Shown here: positions 31,811 to 40,818 of the stretch, one piece after another
Position numbering within the stretch: the first letter of the stretch is position 1
Layout: every line of letters begins with the position of its first letter
Assembly (NCBI GenBank): GCA_023664865.1
Contig: JAMPEU010000024.1
Span: 1 to 42,641, forward strand
Origin: Butyrivibrio sp.
GTDB lineage: Bacteria > Bacillota > Clostridia > Lachnospirales > Lachnospiraceae
DNA length: 42,641 nt
Direction: 5' to 3'
Position numbers and translations under genes: made by a program
The notes under the pieces: model-generated
Told to the model about the DNA's origin: nothing
What the model saw: the letters and a program-made list of their open reading frames with translations, nothing else
Databases searched by the model: none

Positions 31811-33073
31811 TCAAAGTTTACAGGGACAGGTAATCTTACCCGCAACCGCGCTTGCCGCCGCTACCGCCGGACTTGCAAGATATATTTCCGACTCCACATG
31901 TCCCATTCTTCCGACAAAGTTACGGTTGGTAGTGGATACGCAGCGTTCGCCCGCCGCAAGGATGCCCATATATCCGCCCAGACACGGACCGCATGTAGGA
32001 GTGCTTACAACCGCTCCCGCTTCTATAAAGGTCTTTAACAAGCCTTCTTCCATTGCCTGCATATAGATTGTCTGAGTAGCCGGAATAACTATACATCTCA
32101 TGCCTTTTGCCACATGCCTGTCCTTCAATACCTCTGCGGCTATACGCAAATCATCAAGCCTTCCGTTCGTACATGAGCCTATGACTACCTGATTGATTAC
32201 GATATCCTCTGTGATTTCATCAATTGTCTTGGTGTTCTCCGGCAGATGCGGAAATGCAACCGTCGGGCGGAGCGTACTTAAATCAATCGTATACTCTTCG
32301 TCATATACAGCGTCGGAGTCGGCTGTATAAATTGTGTAATTTTTCTTGGAATGTTCCTTCATGTAGGCGATTGCCGCCTCGTCCACGGGGAAGATGCCGT
32401 TTTTACCACCCGCCTCAATCGCCATATTGGCAATCGTGAAACGGTCGTCCATCGTAAGGTTCTTTATGCCCTCTCCTCCAAATTCCATTGATTTATAGAG
32501 CGCGCCGTCTACGCCAATCATGCCGATTATATGTAAAATAACGTCCTTGCCGCTTACCCATTTATCCGGCTTGCCTATGATGTTGAACTTAATTGCCGAC
32601 GGCACCTTGAACCATGCTTTTCCTGTCGCCATGCCCGCCGCCATATCCGTGCTGCCGACTCCCGTGGAAAATGCCCCCAGCGCGCCGTAAGTACAGGTAT
32701 GCGAGTCTGCGCCGATTATAACGTCGCCCGCCACTGTCAGACCTTTTTCCGGGAGCAGCGCGTGTTCTATTCCCATCTCGCCTACTTCAAAATAGTTGGT
32801 TATCTCATTGCGATAGGCAAATTCCCTCACGCATTTGCAATGCTCCGCCGATTTAATATCTTTATTGGGTACGAAATGGTCTGGTACAAGCGCAATCTTG
32901 TCTTTATCAAAAACGCCGTCCACCTTCATTTTCTCCATTTCTTTAATCGCAACCGGACTTGTTATGTCGTTGCCAAGCACCAAATCCAAATCCGCCTCTA
33001 TCAACTGTCCGGCTTCTACCTTATTAAGTCCTGCATGCGCCGCCAGTATTTTCTGCGTCATCGTCATTCCCAT
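31811..33073 (-). CDS. leuC: 3-isopropylmalate dehydratase large subunit
   Basis: 420 residues, the shorter clostridial/archaeal type. Start ATG 33073 behind AGGAGG. The three Cys that hold the 4Fe-4S cluster appear in the segments [13 protein letters not shown] and [14 protein letters not shown]; aconitase-family signatures include [20 protein letters not shown]. It isomerises isopropylmalate with LeuD. It has its own promoter behind the ilvC terminator, so leuCD form a separate two-gene transcript. leuA and leuB are not in the window. Confidence 0.96.
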   Translation of the reverse strand: MGMTMTQKILAAHAGLNKVEAGQLIEADLDLVLGNDITSPVAIKEMEKMKVDGVFDKDKIALVPDHFVPNKDIKSAEHCKCVREFAYRNEITNYFEVGEMGIEHALLPEKGLTVAGDVIIGADSHTCTYGALGAFSTGVGSTDMAAGMATGKAWFKVPSAIKFNIIGKPDKWVSGKDVILHIIGMIGVDGALYKSMEFGGEGIKNLTMDDRFTIANMAIEAGGKNGIFPVDEAAIAYMKEHSKKNYTIYTADSDAVYDEEYTIDLSTLRPTVAFPHLPENTKTIDEITEDIVINQVVIGSCTNGRLDDLRIAAEVLKDRHVAKGMRCIVIPATQTIYMQAMEEGLLKTFIEAGAVVSTPTCGPCLGGYMGILAAGERCVSTTNRNFVGRMGHVESEIYLASPAVAAASAVAGKITCPCKL

Positions 33074-33105
33074 TATAATTTCCTCCTGTCTTTGCTTGTC
33101 TTTCT

Positions 33106-33133
33106 ATTGTAACATATATTATTATTTTTTCAA
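33106..33133 (-). promoter_or_regulatory. Probable promoter of leuCD
   Basis: On the minus strand, TTGAAA (33133-33128), 16 bp, TACAAT (33111-33106). The leader to leuC is short (about 30 nt), so no T-box or attenuator fits between promoter and start. Confidence 0.6.
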
Positions 33134-33224
33134 TGTCGCAACTTATTCTGTCTCATATGGGTTATATGCTTTATATTGAATCTTTTCATATATTATACTC
33201 AATATGGCGATTTTCTTCAATCAC

Positions 33225-33251
33225 AAAAAGTGGGAAGCCCGCGCTCCCCAC
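33225..33251 (-). terminator. Intrinsic terminator of ilvC
   Basis: Minus-strand hairpin GTGGGGAG-CGCGGG-CTTCCCAC (33251-33230) followed by TTTTT. It is 30 bp after the ilvC stop and separates the ilv group from leuCD. Confidence 0.85.
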
Positions 33252-33281
33252 CCTGCTGTTCATCAATTTCATTTATTGGTT

Positions 33282-34319
<1,038 letters not shown>

Positions 34320-34346
34320 TTAATATATTTTATATGGTTTACATAA

Positions 34347-34844
34347 TTACAGATATGTGACGTTCTCCGTCCCTCTTCCCAAGCCAGCGATGCCGGTTCT
34401 GGCAAGTTCAAGAATCTCGTATCCATCCAGCAGATTAATAAAAGCGTCAATCTTATCCTGATTACCCGTCAATTCTATAATCAGGCTGTCTTTCGATACA
34501 TCGACGATTTTGGCACGGAAAATATCCGCAATCGCTATAACGCCCTGACGGTCTTCTGCAGACGCCCTGACCTTAATCATCGTAAGTTCGCGGTAAACGC
34601 TCTCGCCCGGCTTAAGTTCCTTAATATCCCTGACGTCAACCAGCTTAGCCACCTGTTTCTCAATCTGGTCGAGAATCTCGTCGTCTCCCGACGTCACAAT
34701 CGTTATTCTGGTATATCTCGGATCTGCGGTCACGCCTGCGGTAATGCTTTCGATATTATAGCCGCGTCTGGAGAATAATCCCGAAATACGGCTGAGTACG
34801 CCCGATGTATTGTCTACCAAAAGCTGAAATACTTTTCTATGCAT
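34347..34844 (-). CDS. ilvN: Acetolactate synthase small subunit (ilvN/ilvH), copy 2
   Basis: 165 residues from the ATG at 34844 (MHRKVFQLLVDNTSGVLSRI), preceded by GGAAAGGCAGGA. ACT domain in the first ~80 residues with LFSRRGYNIESITAG and DPRYTRITIV; the second half is the ilvN C-terminal domain (RELTMIKVRASAEDR, DIFRAKIVDVSKDSLIIELTG). It binds and regulates IlvB, usually by valine feedback. It resembles canonical IlvN of Clostridia. It lies 98 bp after a second ilvN-like gene. Confidence 0.94.
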   Translation of the reverse strand: MHRKVFQLLVDNTSGVLSRISGLFSRRGYNIESITAGVTADPRYTRITIVTSGDDEILDQIEKQVAKLVDVRDIKELKPGESVYRELTMIKVRASAEDRQGVIAIADIFRAKIVDVSKDSLIIELTGNQDKIDAFINLLDGYEILELARTGIAGLGRGTENVTYL

Positions 34845-34942
34845 AAAAAGTCCTGCCTTTCCAATATTTACATTCATTGTGAATAATTGTAGCAACTACT
34901 GTATAAAAAGTCAAGCCAACTATTCCGTATCTGCAGTTGCAA

Positions 34943-35431
34943 CTATTCGGTATCCACACATTTCGGAAGGGCAAGGGTTCCCGTCCTCGCTACTTCGATA
35001 ACGCTGACCGACTGCAGCATAGTGATAAGACGCTTAATCCTCTCAGGCACATCGCAAATCTGTATAATCATTTGATTTTTGGACATATCGACTATATCTG
35101 CTTTCATCATCTGGCATGTTTCCATGATATCGCGCCTGTTGCTTCTGTTGTATTTTACCTTAATAAGCATAAGCTCCCTGCTGATGCTCGCCGTCTCGTC
35201 AAAAGTTTTTACTTTAATGACGTCTAACTTCTTATTAAGCTGCTTCTCAATCTGCTCTATGGTCCGCTCGTCGCCGCTGCTTACAATCGTCATACATGAA
35301 ACCGCGGGGTCGTCCGTCTCGCCTACCGCAAGCGAATCAATATTATAGCTCCTTCTTGAAAAGAGTCCCGACACCTTGCACAATACGCCTGACCTATTCT
35401 CTACCAATACCGAATATATCTTTTTCATCAT
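34943..35431 (-). CDS. ilvN: Acetolactate synthase small subunit paralogue (ilvN/ilvH), copy 1
   Basis: 162 residues, ATG 35431 (MMKKIYSVLVENRSGVLCKVSG) with AAGGGAGACG upstream. Same two-domain layout as the next gene: ACT domain (LFSRRSYNIDSLAVGETDDP) and C-terminal domain (RELMLIKVKYNRSNRRDIME, KADIVDMSKNQMIIQI). By eye it is under 50% identical to the neighbouring copy, so the duplication is old. Two regulatory subunits next to one ilvB could give different feedback. It is located between ilvB and the other ilvN. Confidence 0.92.
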   Translation of the reverse strand: MMKKIYSVLVENRSGVLCKVSGLFSRRSYNIDSLAVGETDDPAVSCMTIVSSGDERTIEQIEKQLNKKLDVIKVKTFDETASISRELMLIKVKYNRSNRRDIMETCQMMKADIVDMSKNQMIIQICDVPERIKRLITMLQSVSVIEVARTGTLALPKCVDTE

Positions 35432-35484
35432 TATTATTCGTCTCCCTTTTGACTAATACAGTCAACATGTTATATCCTTATTCG

Positions 35485-35502
35485 CATATGAGTTCATGCC
35501 GC
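35485..35502. repeat. Probable remnant of a family A arm
   Basis: CATATGAGTTCATGCCGC in the ilvB-ilvN spacer matches the right arms of A3 (CATATGAGTTCATGTCGC) and A5 (CATATGAGTTCATGACGC) at 17 of 18 positions, but there is no core and no partner arm. Confidence 0.45.
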
Positions 35503-35513
35503 CCTCGCTGCCA

Positions 35514-37127
35514 CTACACCAAATCCATCGGATCTATCACACATTCAAGCAGCATTGATTCATCTGCTGCAAGAAATCTGTCAATATTTTCTTCCACCTT
35601 ATCCATAGTGTAAAGGCGCATAAATTTCATATCATATGCCATCGCCAATTTCTCTAAATCGGGGCTGCCGGACAAATCCACTACAGAATAATTATCTTTG
35701 TATGTGAAATGCTGGAACTGCCGCACCATGCCTAGGTAATTGTTTTTTAGGACCACTATTTTTACAGGAACGTCAAACTGTTTCATAGTGGCAAGCTCCA
35801 TCATGGACATTTGGAAAGAACCGTCGCCGCAGACTGCGACAACCTGTCTGTCAGGGCATGCCAATTTCGCGCCCATAGCCGCCGGAATCGAATATCCCAT
35901 CGTCCCCATGCCGCCTGTGGTTAAGAAACGTCCGTTTTTTACAATATGGTAAGCGCATGACCAAATCTGGTTCTGACCTACATCCGCTACATATACCGCG
36001 TCGTCCTGCATTTTCTCAGACAATATGCGTATAAACTCCGCCGGATCCACATACTCCGGATTGGGAGTCCGCTTTAGAGTCATTGTATCCCTATATTTAT
36101 TTAAGGTCTCAATCCATTCTTTATGCCCGCAGTTAAAGTCTTCTTTGTCCAAGTCTTCAAAAATATGTTTTGCATCGCCTACAAGCGGAATTTCCGCACC
36201 TACATTCTTGCCGATTTCAGCAGGATCTACGTCTATATGCACCAGAACCTTGTTTTCCATAATCAAGTCCGGCTGGCTTATCGCGCGATCCGCCACGCGG
36301 GCTCCCACCATGATAAGCAGATCTGATTCATTCATCGCCCTATTGGCGTATGGCTTGCCGTTATTTCCCACCATTCCGTAGTACATGGGGTGTCTTGTCG
36401 GCATGGCTCCTATTCCCATCATGGTCGATACCACGGGAATACTGTGTTTTTGCGCAAACTCACGCAGTTCCCCTTCCGCATGGCTAAGCAGCACTCCGCC
36501 GCCCACGCACATAATAGGGCGTTTTGCCTTGGATAATTCGCCTATTACCTTCTTAATCTGTACGGCATGCCCTTTGACCGTAGGCTTATAAGTGCGCAGA
36601 TTCACTTCCTCAGGATATTCAAATTTTTTAACTGCGGCGTTCTGGACGTCTATCGGTATATCTATAAGGATAGGTCCTTTTCTGCCGGAATTGGCGATAT
36701 AAAAAGCCTCTTTCATGATGCGGGGTATCTCATTCGCATCTTTTACCAGATAGCTGTATTTTACAAAAGATTCCGCCGCGCCGGTAATATCCGCTTCCTG
36801 AAAAACGTCCGAACCTAACAGCTCGCTGTTTACCTGTCCCGTTATGCAGATAAGCGGTATGCTGTCGGCAAATGCCGTCGCAATGCCCGTCAATACATTA
36901 GTCGCTCCGGGACCTGACGTTACTGCGCAGACTCCGACTTTTCCGCTCACCCTTGCAAGCCCGCTTGCGGCATGGGCAGCGTTCTGTTCCGTGCGCACCA
37001 GAATCGTATTTATTTTTGAATCCAATATACTATTATAAAACGGGCAAATGGCAACGCCGGGATATCCAAAAACATATTCCACGCCTTCTTCTTCCAGACA
37101 TTTCACTATTGCGTCTGCACCTATCAT
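35514..37127 (-). CDS. ilvB: Acetolactate synthase large (catalytic) subunit
   Basis: 537 residues from the ATG at 37127 (MIGADAIVKCLEEEGVEYVFGYPG); GGGGGGCAGGA precedes it. Thiamine diphosphate enzyme with the catalytic Glu in ILVRTEQNAAHAASG (the His before Glu in most homologues is Thr here). SGPGATNVLTGIATAF follows, and the cofactor motif is VCGDGSFQMSMMELATMKQ ... NN. It condenses two pyruvates, or pyruvate with 2-oxobutyrate. It starts 58 bp after metH and is followed by two ilvN genes. Confidence 0.96.
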   Translation of the reverse strand: MIGADAIVKCLEEEGVEYVFGYPGVAICPFYNSILDSKINTILVRTEQNAAHAASGLARVSGKVGVCAVTSGPGATNVLTGIATAFADSIPLICITGQVNSELLGSDVFQEADITGAAESFVKYSYLVKDANEIPRIMKEAFYIANSGRKGPILIDIPIDVQNAAVKKFEYPEEVNLRTYKPTVKGHAVQIKKVIGELSKAKRPIMCVGGGVLLSHAEGELREFAQKHSIPVVSTMMGIGAMPTRHPMYYGMVGNNGKPYANRAMNESDLLIMVGARVADRAISQPDLIMENKVLVHIDVDPAEIGKNVGAEIPLVGDAKHIFEDLDKEDFNCGHKEWIETLNKYRDTMTLKRTPNPEYVDPAEFIRILSEKMQDDAVYVADVGQNQIWSCAYHIVKNGRFLTTGGMGTMGYSIPAAMGAKLACPDRQVVAVCGDGSFQMSMMELATMKQFDVPVKIVVLKNNYLGMVRQFQHFTYKDNYSVVDLSGSPDLEKLAMAYDMKFMRLYTMDKVEENIDRFLAADESMLLECVIDPMDLV

Positions 37128-37184
37128 ATTAATTTCCTGCCCCCTTCTTAACCTGCGAATAAAATTTCTATTTTTCATTCCGCC

Positions 37185-39656
37185 TTAATCTATATGCAAA
37201 ATATTCTTAGTGAGCTTCACGGCTTCCGCCGCGTCCTTGGAATAGCCGTCCGCCCCGATTTCATCCGCATAGTCCTGCGTGACAACCGCGCCGCCTACTA
37301 TAACCTTGGCATCCACATGCTTTTCCTTCGCATATTCTATAACTTTCTTCATCTGCTGCATGGTCGTCGTCATAAGCGCCGACAAGGCGATAACCTGTGC
37401 ATTATATTTGACAGCCGCCTCAATAATCTCCTCTTTGGGAACGTCTTTTCCCAAGTCGATAACATTAAAGCCATAGTTCTTAAGCATCAGCACTACCAGA
37501 TTCTTGCCGATATCATGGATATCGCCTTCCACAGTGGCTATGACGACGGTAGGCATTTCCTTGCCGGAGTTATCCTCCATAAGCAGCGGTTCAAGATACT
37601 CTATGGATGCCTTCATCGCCTCCGCGCTGGCTATAAGCTGGGGCAGAAAATATTTGCCCTTATCAAAAAGCTCGCCGACTTCATTGATGCCCGGCAAAAG
37701 CACGTCGTCTAAAATCTTCTTAGGCTCATTTCCCTCTTCAACCGCCTTCACCGTATCCGCGACAATACTGTTTTTATTGCCTTTAAGGACGTCCGCGCGC
37801 AGTTTGTCCAGAATAGACGCATAGGTCTGTTCTTTAGCCGCCCTGCCCGCTATATGGACTCCGCCTGCAGACGCAGCCTTTGCAGCCGTCTCCCCGAGAG
37901 CTTCCCTTTTTTCCTTCACAGCGTCCATCATACTTATGTAACGTATGTCAGCGCCCTCTTTATTAAGCAGTAAATCCGAGGCAAAGGCAAGACTCACAAG
38001 CAGTTCCTGTGAGGGATTGGCAATCGCCATCGTTAACCCCGCCTGAATCGCCATAGTAAGGAATGCCGTATTTACATAGCTTCTCTCCGGCAGCCCAAAA
38101 GAAATATTCGACAGCCCGCAGATTGTCGCAAGACCATTCGCTTTACAATAGCGGATAACCTCAAGCGTCTCTATAGCTGCCGCCTTATTTGCGCCGACCG
38201 TCGCCACCAGGCCGTCCACTATAATGTCTTCTTTGCGAATCCCAAGGCGATATGCGCGCTCTTTAATTTTCTCTATAATATCAATTTTTTCTGCCAAATC
38301 TTTCGGCAGCCCTTCGTCCGATAACGGCAGCAGAATAAACATCGCTCCGTATTTCTTTGCGATGGGCAAAAGGGCTTCTACTTTTTCTTTTTCAAAGGAT
38401 ATCGAATTGATTAACGCCCTGCCCGGATATCTGCGCAGCGCAGCTTCCAGCACATCTATATGGCTTGAATCAATAGACAGAGGCAGATTGGTGACTCCGC
38501 TTACCGCCTCTATCGCTTTCAACATCATTTCTTTCTCGTCGATGCCGCTCATTCCCATATTTACATCTAAGACGGACGCTCCACAGGCTTCCTGCTCCTG
38601 CGCAAACTCGGATACCATTTCCATAGAGCCTTCCTTAAGCTGCGCCTGCAGTTTTTTCTTGCCTGTAGGGTTAATGCGTTCTCCTACAATCATAAAGTTA
38701 TCATTAAGACCAAACTCAACAGTTTTACGCTCGCTGGTAAGGTATCTGGTCTGCCCCTGCTCCTTATGGCTGGCAATGGACATATTTCCTACAGCCGCCT
38801 TCAACGCCCTGATATATGAAGGCGCGGTTCCGCAGCAGCCGCCGACGATAGACGCTCCTGCCTCTACAACGGCTTTCATTTCCTCCGCGAACTCTTCTTC
38901 TCCCATGTCATAGACAGTATTACCGTCCTTATCTAAAGACGGAAGCCCAGCATTGGGTTTGGCAATAATCGGTATGCTGCTCACTTTAGACATAGTTCTG
39001 ATAACCGCCGCCATCTTATCAGGTCCTGTAGAGCAGTTGGCTCCAAGCGCCGCCGCCCCCAGACTTTCAAGCACAATCGCCGCGGTCTTTGCGTCCGTTC
39101 CGAAAAGAGTCCTGCCGTCGGCTTCAAAAGTCATGGTCGCCATAATCGGCAGTTCGCAGACCTCTTTTGCCGCAATCAGCGCAGCCCTGGTCTCCTGTAA
39201 GCTCATCATCGTCTCCACTACCAATAAATCAACGCCCGCATCCGCCAGATATCCAATCTGTTCCTTATATATATTGATAAGCTCTTCAAAATCCATTCTG
39301 CCTATCGGCGCAAGCTGCTCCCCGGTCATGGTAATATTGCCCGCCACATAAGCGCGTCCGCCTGACGCCTCTAAAGACGTCTCCACCAATTCATGATTTA
39401 TCCTGCCAATCTGCCCTTCCAGCCCATATTCTTTTAGCTTAACGCGGTTTGCCGAAAAAGTCGGCGCATATATAATATTAGAACCCGCGTCGATATATTC
39501 CCTCTGCAGCCCTATGAGTACGTCTTTATGCTCCAATATCCATTTCTCGGGGCATACTCCTACCGGCATCCCCCTCTTTATAAGGTTAGAGCCTGTGGCT
39601 CCATCGAGAAAAATCGGATTATTCTTAATTAACGCATGAAATTCCTGCCTGTTCAT
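37185..39656 (-). CDS. metH: B12-dependent methionine synthase, short form without activation domain
   Basis: 823 residues. The homocysteine-binding barrel at ~1-290 has FLDGATGSNLIKRGMP, GANCSTGPDKM and GGCCGTAPSYI (zinc Cys). The pterin-binding domain at ~315-570 has VGERINPTGKKKLQAQL. The cobalamin domains at ~610-823 include EGDIHDIGKNLVVLMLKNYG with the base-on His (DxHxxG). The C-terminal AdoMet-dependent reactivation domain of E. coli MetH (1227 aa) is absent, as in many anaerobes. It moves methyl from methyltetrahydrofolate to homocysteine. The ATG lies 64 bp after the lipoprotein gene; no cobalamin or SAM riboswitch fits in that gap. Confidence 0.94.
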   Translation of the reverse strand: MNRQEFHALIKNNPIFLDGATGSNLIKRGMPVGVCPEKWILEHKDVLIGLQREYIDAGSNIIYAPTFSANRVKLKEYGLEGQIGRINHELVETSLEASGGRAYVAGNITMTGEQLAPIGRMDFEELINIYKEQIGYLADAGVDLLVVETMMSLQETRAALIAAKEVCELPIMATMTFEADGRTLFGTDAKTAAIVLESLGAAALGANCSTGPDKMAAVIRTMSKVSSIPIIAKPNAGLPSLDKDGNTVYDMGEEEFAEEMKAVVEAGASIVGGCCGTAPSYIRALKAAVGNMSIASHKEQGQTRYLTSERKTVEFGLNDNFMIVGERINPTGKKKLQAQLKEGSMEMVSEFAQEQEACGASVLDVNMGMSGIDEKEMMLKAIEAVSGVTNLPLSIDSSHIDVLEAALRRYPGRALINSISFEKEKVEALLPIAKKYGAMFILLPLSDEGLPKDLAEKIDIIEKIKERAYRLGIRKEDIIVDGLVATVGANKAAAIETLEVIRYCKANGLATICGLSNISFGLPERSYVNTAFLTMAIQAGLTMAIANPSQELLVSLAFASDLLLNKEGADIRYISMMDAVKEKREALGETAAKAASAGGVHIAGRAAKEQTYASILDKLRADVLKGNKNSIVADTVKAVEEGNEPKKILDDVLLPGINEVGELFDKGKYFLPQLIASAEAMKASIEYLEPLLMEDNSGKEMPTVVIATVEGDIHDIGKNLVVLMLKNYGFNVIDLGKDVPKEEIIEAAVKYNAQVIALSALMTTTMQQMKKVIEYAKEKHVDAKVIVGGAVVTQDYADEIGADGYSKDAAEAVKLTKNILHID

Positions 39657-39720
39657 AGATTATCTTATCTCTCCGCTATGTATTACTGTTCCATTCACTT
39701 TGCCGCGTTCCTAAGTCTGC

Positions 39721-40281
39721 CTACTCTGACTGAGATGAGTCTTCTGTTTCAGCCTCTGTGTCTTCATCTTCGGACTTATTCATGTAGCCCCCGCCAAATA
39801 TGCCGCTTTCTTCCTCTGTATATATAACGCCTTCTCCTTCAGGGATTTCCCCATGCAAAAGCATTATAATATATTTTATTCTTATATTGGCTCTATTGTA
39901 ATATTCCCTTGCCGCCTCTTCAACGTTCTCGTCATACTCTCCGTTATCATAGACCATGTGGTATAAAAGAACCGCCTGCGTCATATTTTCGCTTGCCTCA
40001 TCAGCCAGATTGTCCACTGCCGCGAACTGCTCCGGAACTTCCAGTGTAGACATCCACGCTACCTCTGCATCCAGCTCGTCCAGCAGCTCAAGCAGCTCCT
40101 GAACATATCCTTCTTCACTTACGTCAATATTGTTCATACTGTCGTCAAATTCTGCGATATGTTCAAAGAAGGTGTTCATGTTCTCCTGATATTCCGTCAG
40201 TTCTTCGTCTTCTTTCTTGCCGCAGCCTGTAAAAATCAGGCAGCATAACAAAATTACACATAAAGCTTTTAGCGTTTTCAC
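39721..40281 (-). CDS. Putative acidic lipoprotein of unknown function
   Basis: 186 residues with a GTG start at 40281 and GGAGG 8 nt upstream. The N-terminus is a lipoprotein signal: MKTLKALCVILLCCLIFTGC with lipobox FTGC, so Cys20 would be acylated. The mature chain is strongly acidic and mainly helical (EEGYVQELLELLDELDAEVAW, EYYNRANIRIKYIIMLL), with a Glu/Asp/Ser tail. No family recognised; length and helical content fit small surface or periplasmic-face lipoproteins. It stands before metH, 64 bp apart; co-transcription is possible. Confidence 0.75.
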   Translation of the reverse strand: MKTLKALCVILLCCLIFTGCGKKEDEELTEYQENMNTFFEHIAEFDDSMNNIDVSEEGYVQELLELLDELDAEVAWMSTLEVPEQFAAVDNLADEASENMTQAVLLYHMVYDNGEYDENVEEAAREYYNRANIRIKYIIMLLHGEIPEGEGVIYTEEESGIFGGGYMNKSEDEDTEAETEDSSQSE

Positions 40282-40333
40282 TTAAACTTCCTCCACGCAA
40301 AATATCATTTGAGTCAAAATACATACATATTTA

Positions 40334-40362
40334 ACTGTATCATAAAGTACGCATCAAGTCAA
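40334..40362 (-). promoter_or_regulatory. Probable promoter of the lipoprotein gene
   Basis: On the minus strand, TTGACT (40362-40357), 17 bp, TACAGT (40339-40334). A perfect 12-bp palindrome TAGGATATCCTA lies upstream at 40405-40416 and could be an operator. Confidence 0.55.
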
Positions 40363-40440
40363 ATCATCAATCGATTTGCGTAAGTAATCGGATAAATAAA
40401 CCTATAGGATATCCTACCGCTTTATGAAAATATAACGCAA

Positions 40441-40488
40441 CAGCCCACAGGCGCATGGACGCGTACGCATCCATATATCTGTGGGCTG
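40441..40488. repeat. Core-less family A element, copy A6
   Basis: CAGCCCACAG (40441-40450) pairs with CTGTGGGCTG (40479-40488); between them GCGCATGGACGCGTACGCAT is a near-palindrome around GCGTACGC. The outer 10 bp equal the A4 arm, and GGCGCATGGACGC equals the A2 arm. The conserved core (GGTCCTT to GTGCCTC) is missing entirely, as if deleted by a hairpin excision. No T-tract follows on either strand. Confidence 0.7.
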
Positions 40489-40515
40489 AACTATTTACCG
40501 CTATTTAATTCTATT

Positions 40516-40698
40516 TTATTCCTTAACAATATCTAATTCCGTGAGATTAACACCAGCAGCCGTTAAGATTGCTTTTAAAGAAATGTAACGCCGTTTCATC
40601 TTTTTATATACTTCTGAATCCTTATCGGCTACCAACATCCAGTCTTGGATTCTTTCAAAATCTTCAATATTTCTTTGTATCATTTCTTTTTCTGTCAT
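40516..40698 (-). CDS. Small protein of 60 residues, unknown function
   Basis: ATG at 40698 with GGAGG 9 nt upstream, a clear translation start. The protein (MTEKEMIQRNIEDFERIQDW...) is charged and predicted to be two or three helices; no membrane segment or signal. It ends TELDIVKE. The size and helices recall small DNA- or protein-binding adaptors, but I recognise no family. It sits alone between the zinc/cadmium-type ATPase gene (120 bp away) and the lipoprotein promoter. Confidence 0.6.
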   Translation of the reverse strand: MTEKEMIQRNIEDFERIQDWMLVADKDSEVYKKMKRRYISLKAILTAAGVNLTELDIVKE

Positions 40699-40818
40699 AC
40701 TGCTGTACCTCCGTATTTATTGATATCTCTATTATATCATTTTTTCACAACTTTACAAGATATCAGCTTCCCATTTTATCTATATAATTTTTTAAGATTT
40801 ATATGGTTTTATACGGCT

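Noticed and set aside
34917-34954. 15-bp direct repeat CAACTATTC-GTATC at the end of the first ilvN gene
   Set aside because: Two units 23 bp apart with one mismatch; the second includes the stop codon. A small local duplication explains it and no function is visible.
37128-37184. T-box or leader regulation before ilvB
   Set aside because: The 58-bp gap from metH is too short and shows no T-box sequence or leader peptide with branched-chain codons.
38224-38913. 229-codon plus-strand frame opposite metH
   Set aside because: Ser/Ala-rich low-complexity translation typical of the reverse of a coding strand; metH motifs are unambiguous.
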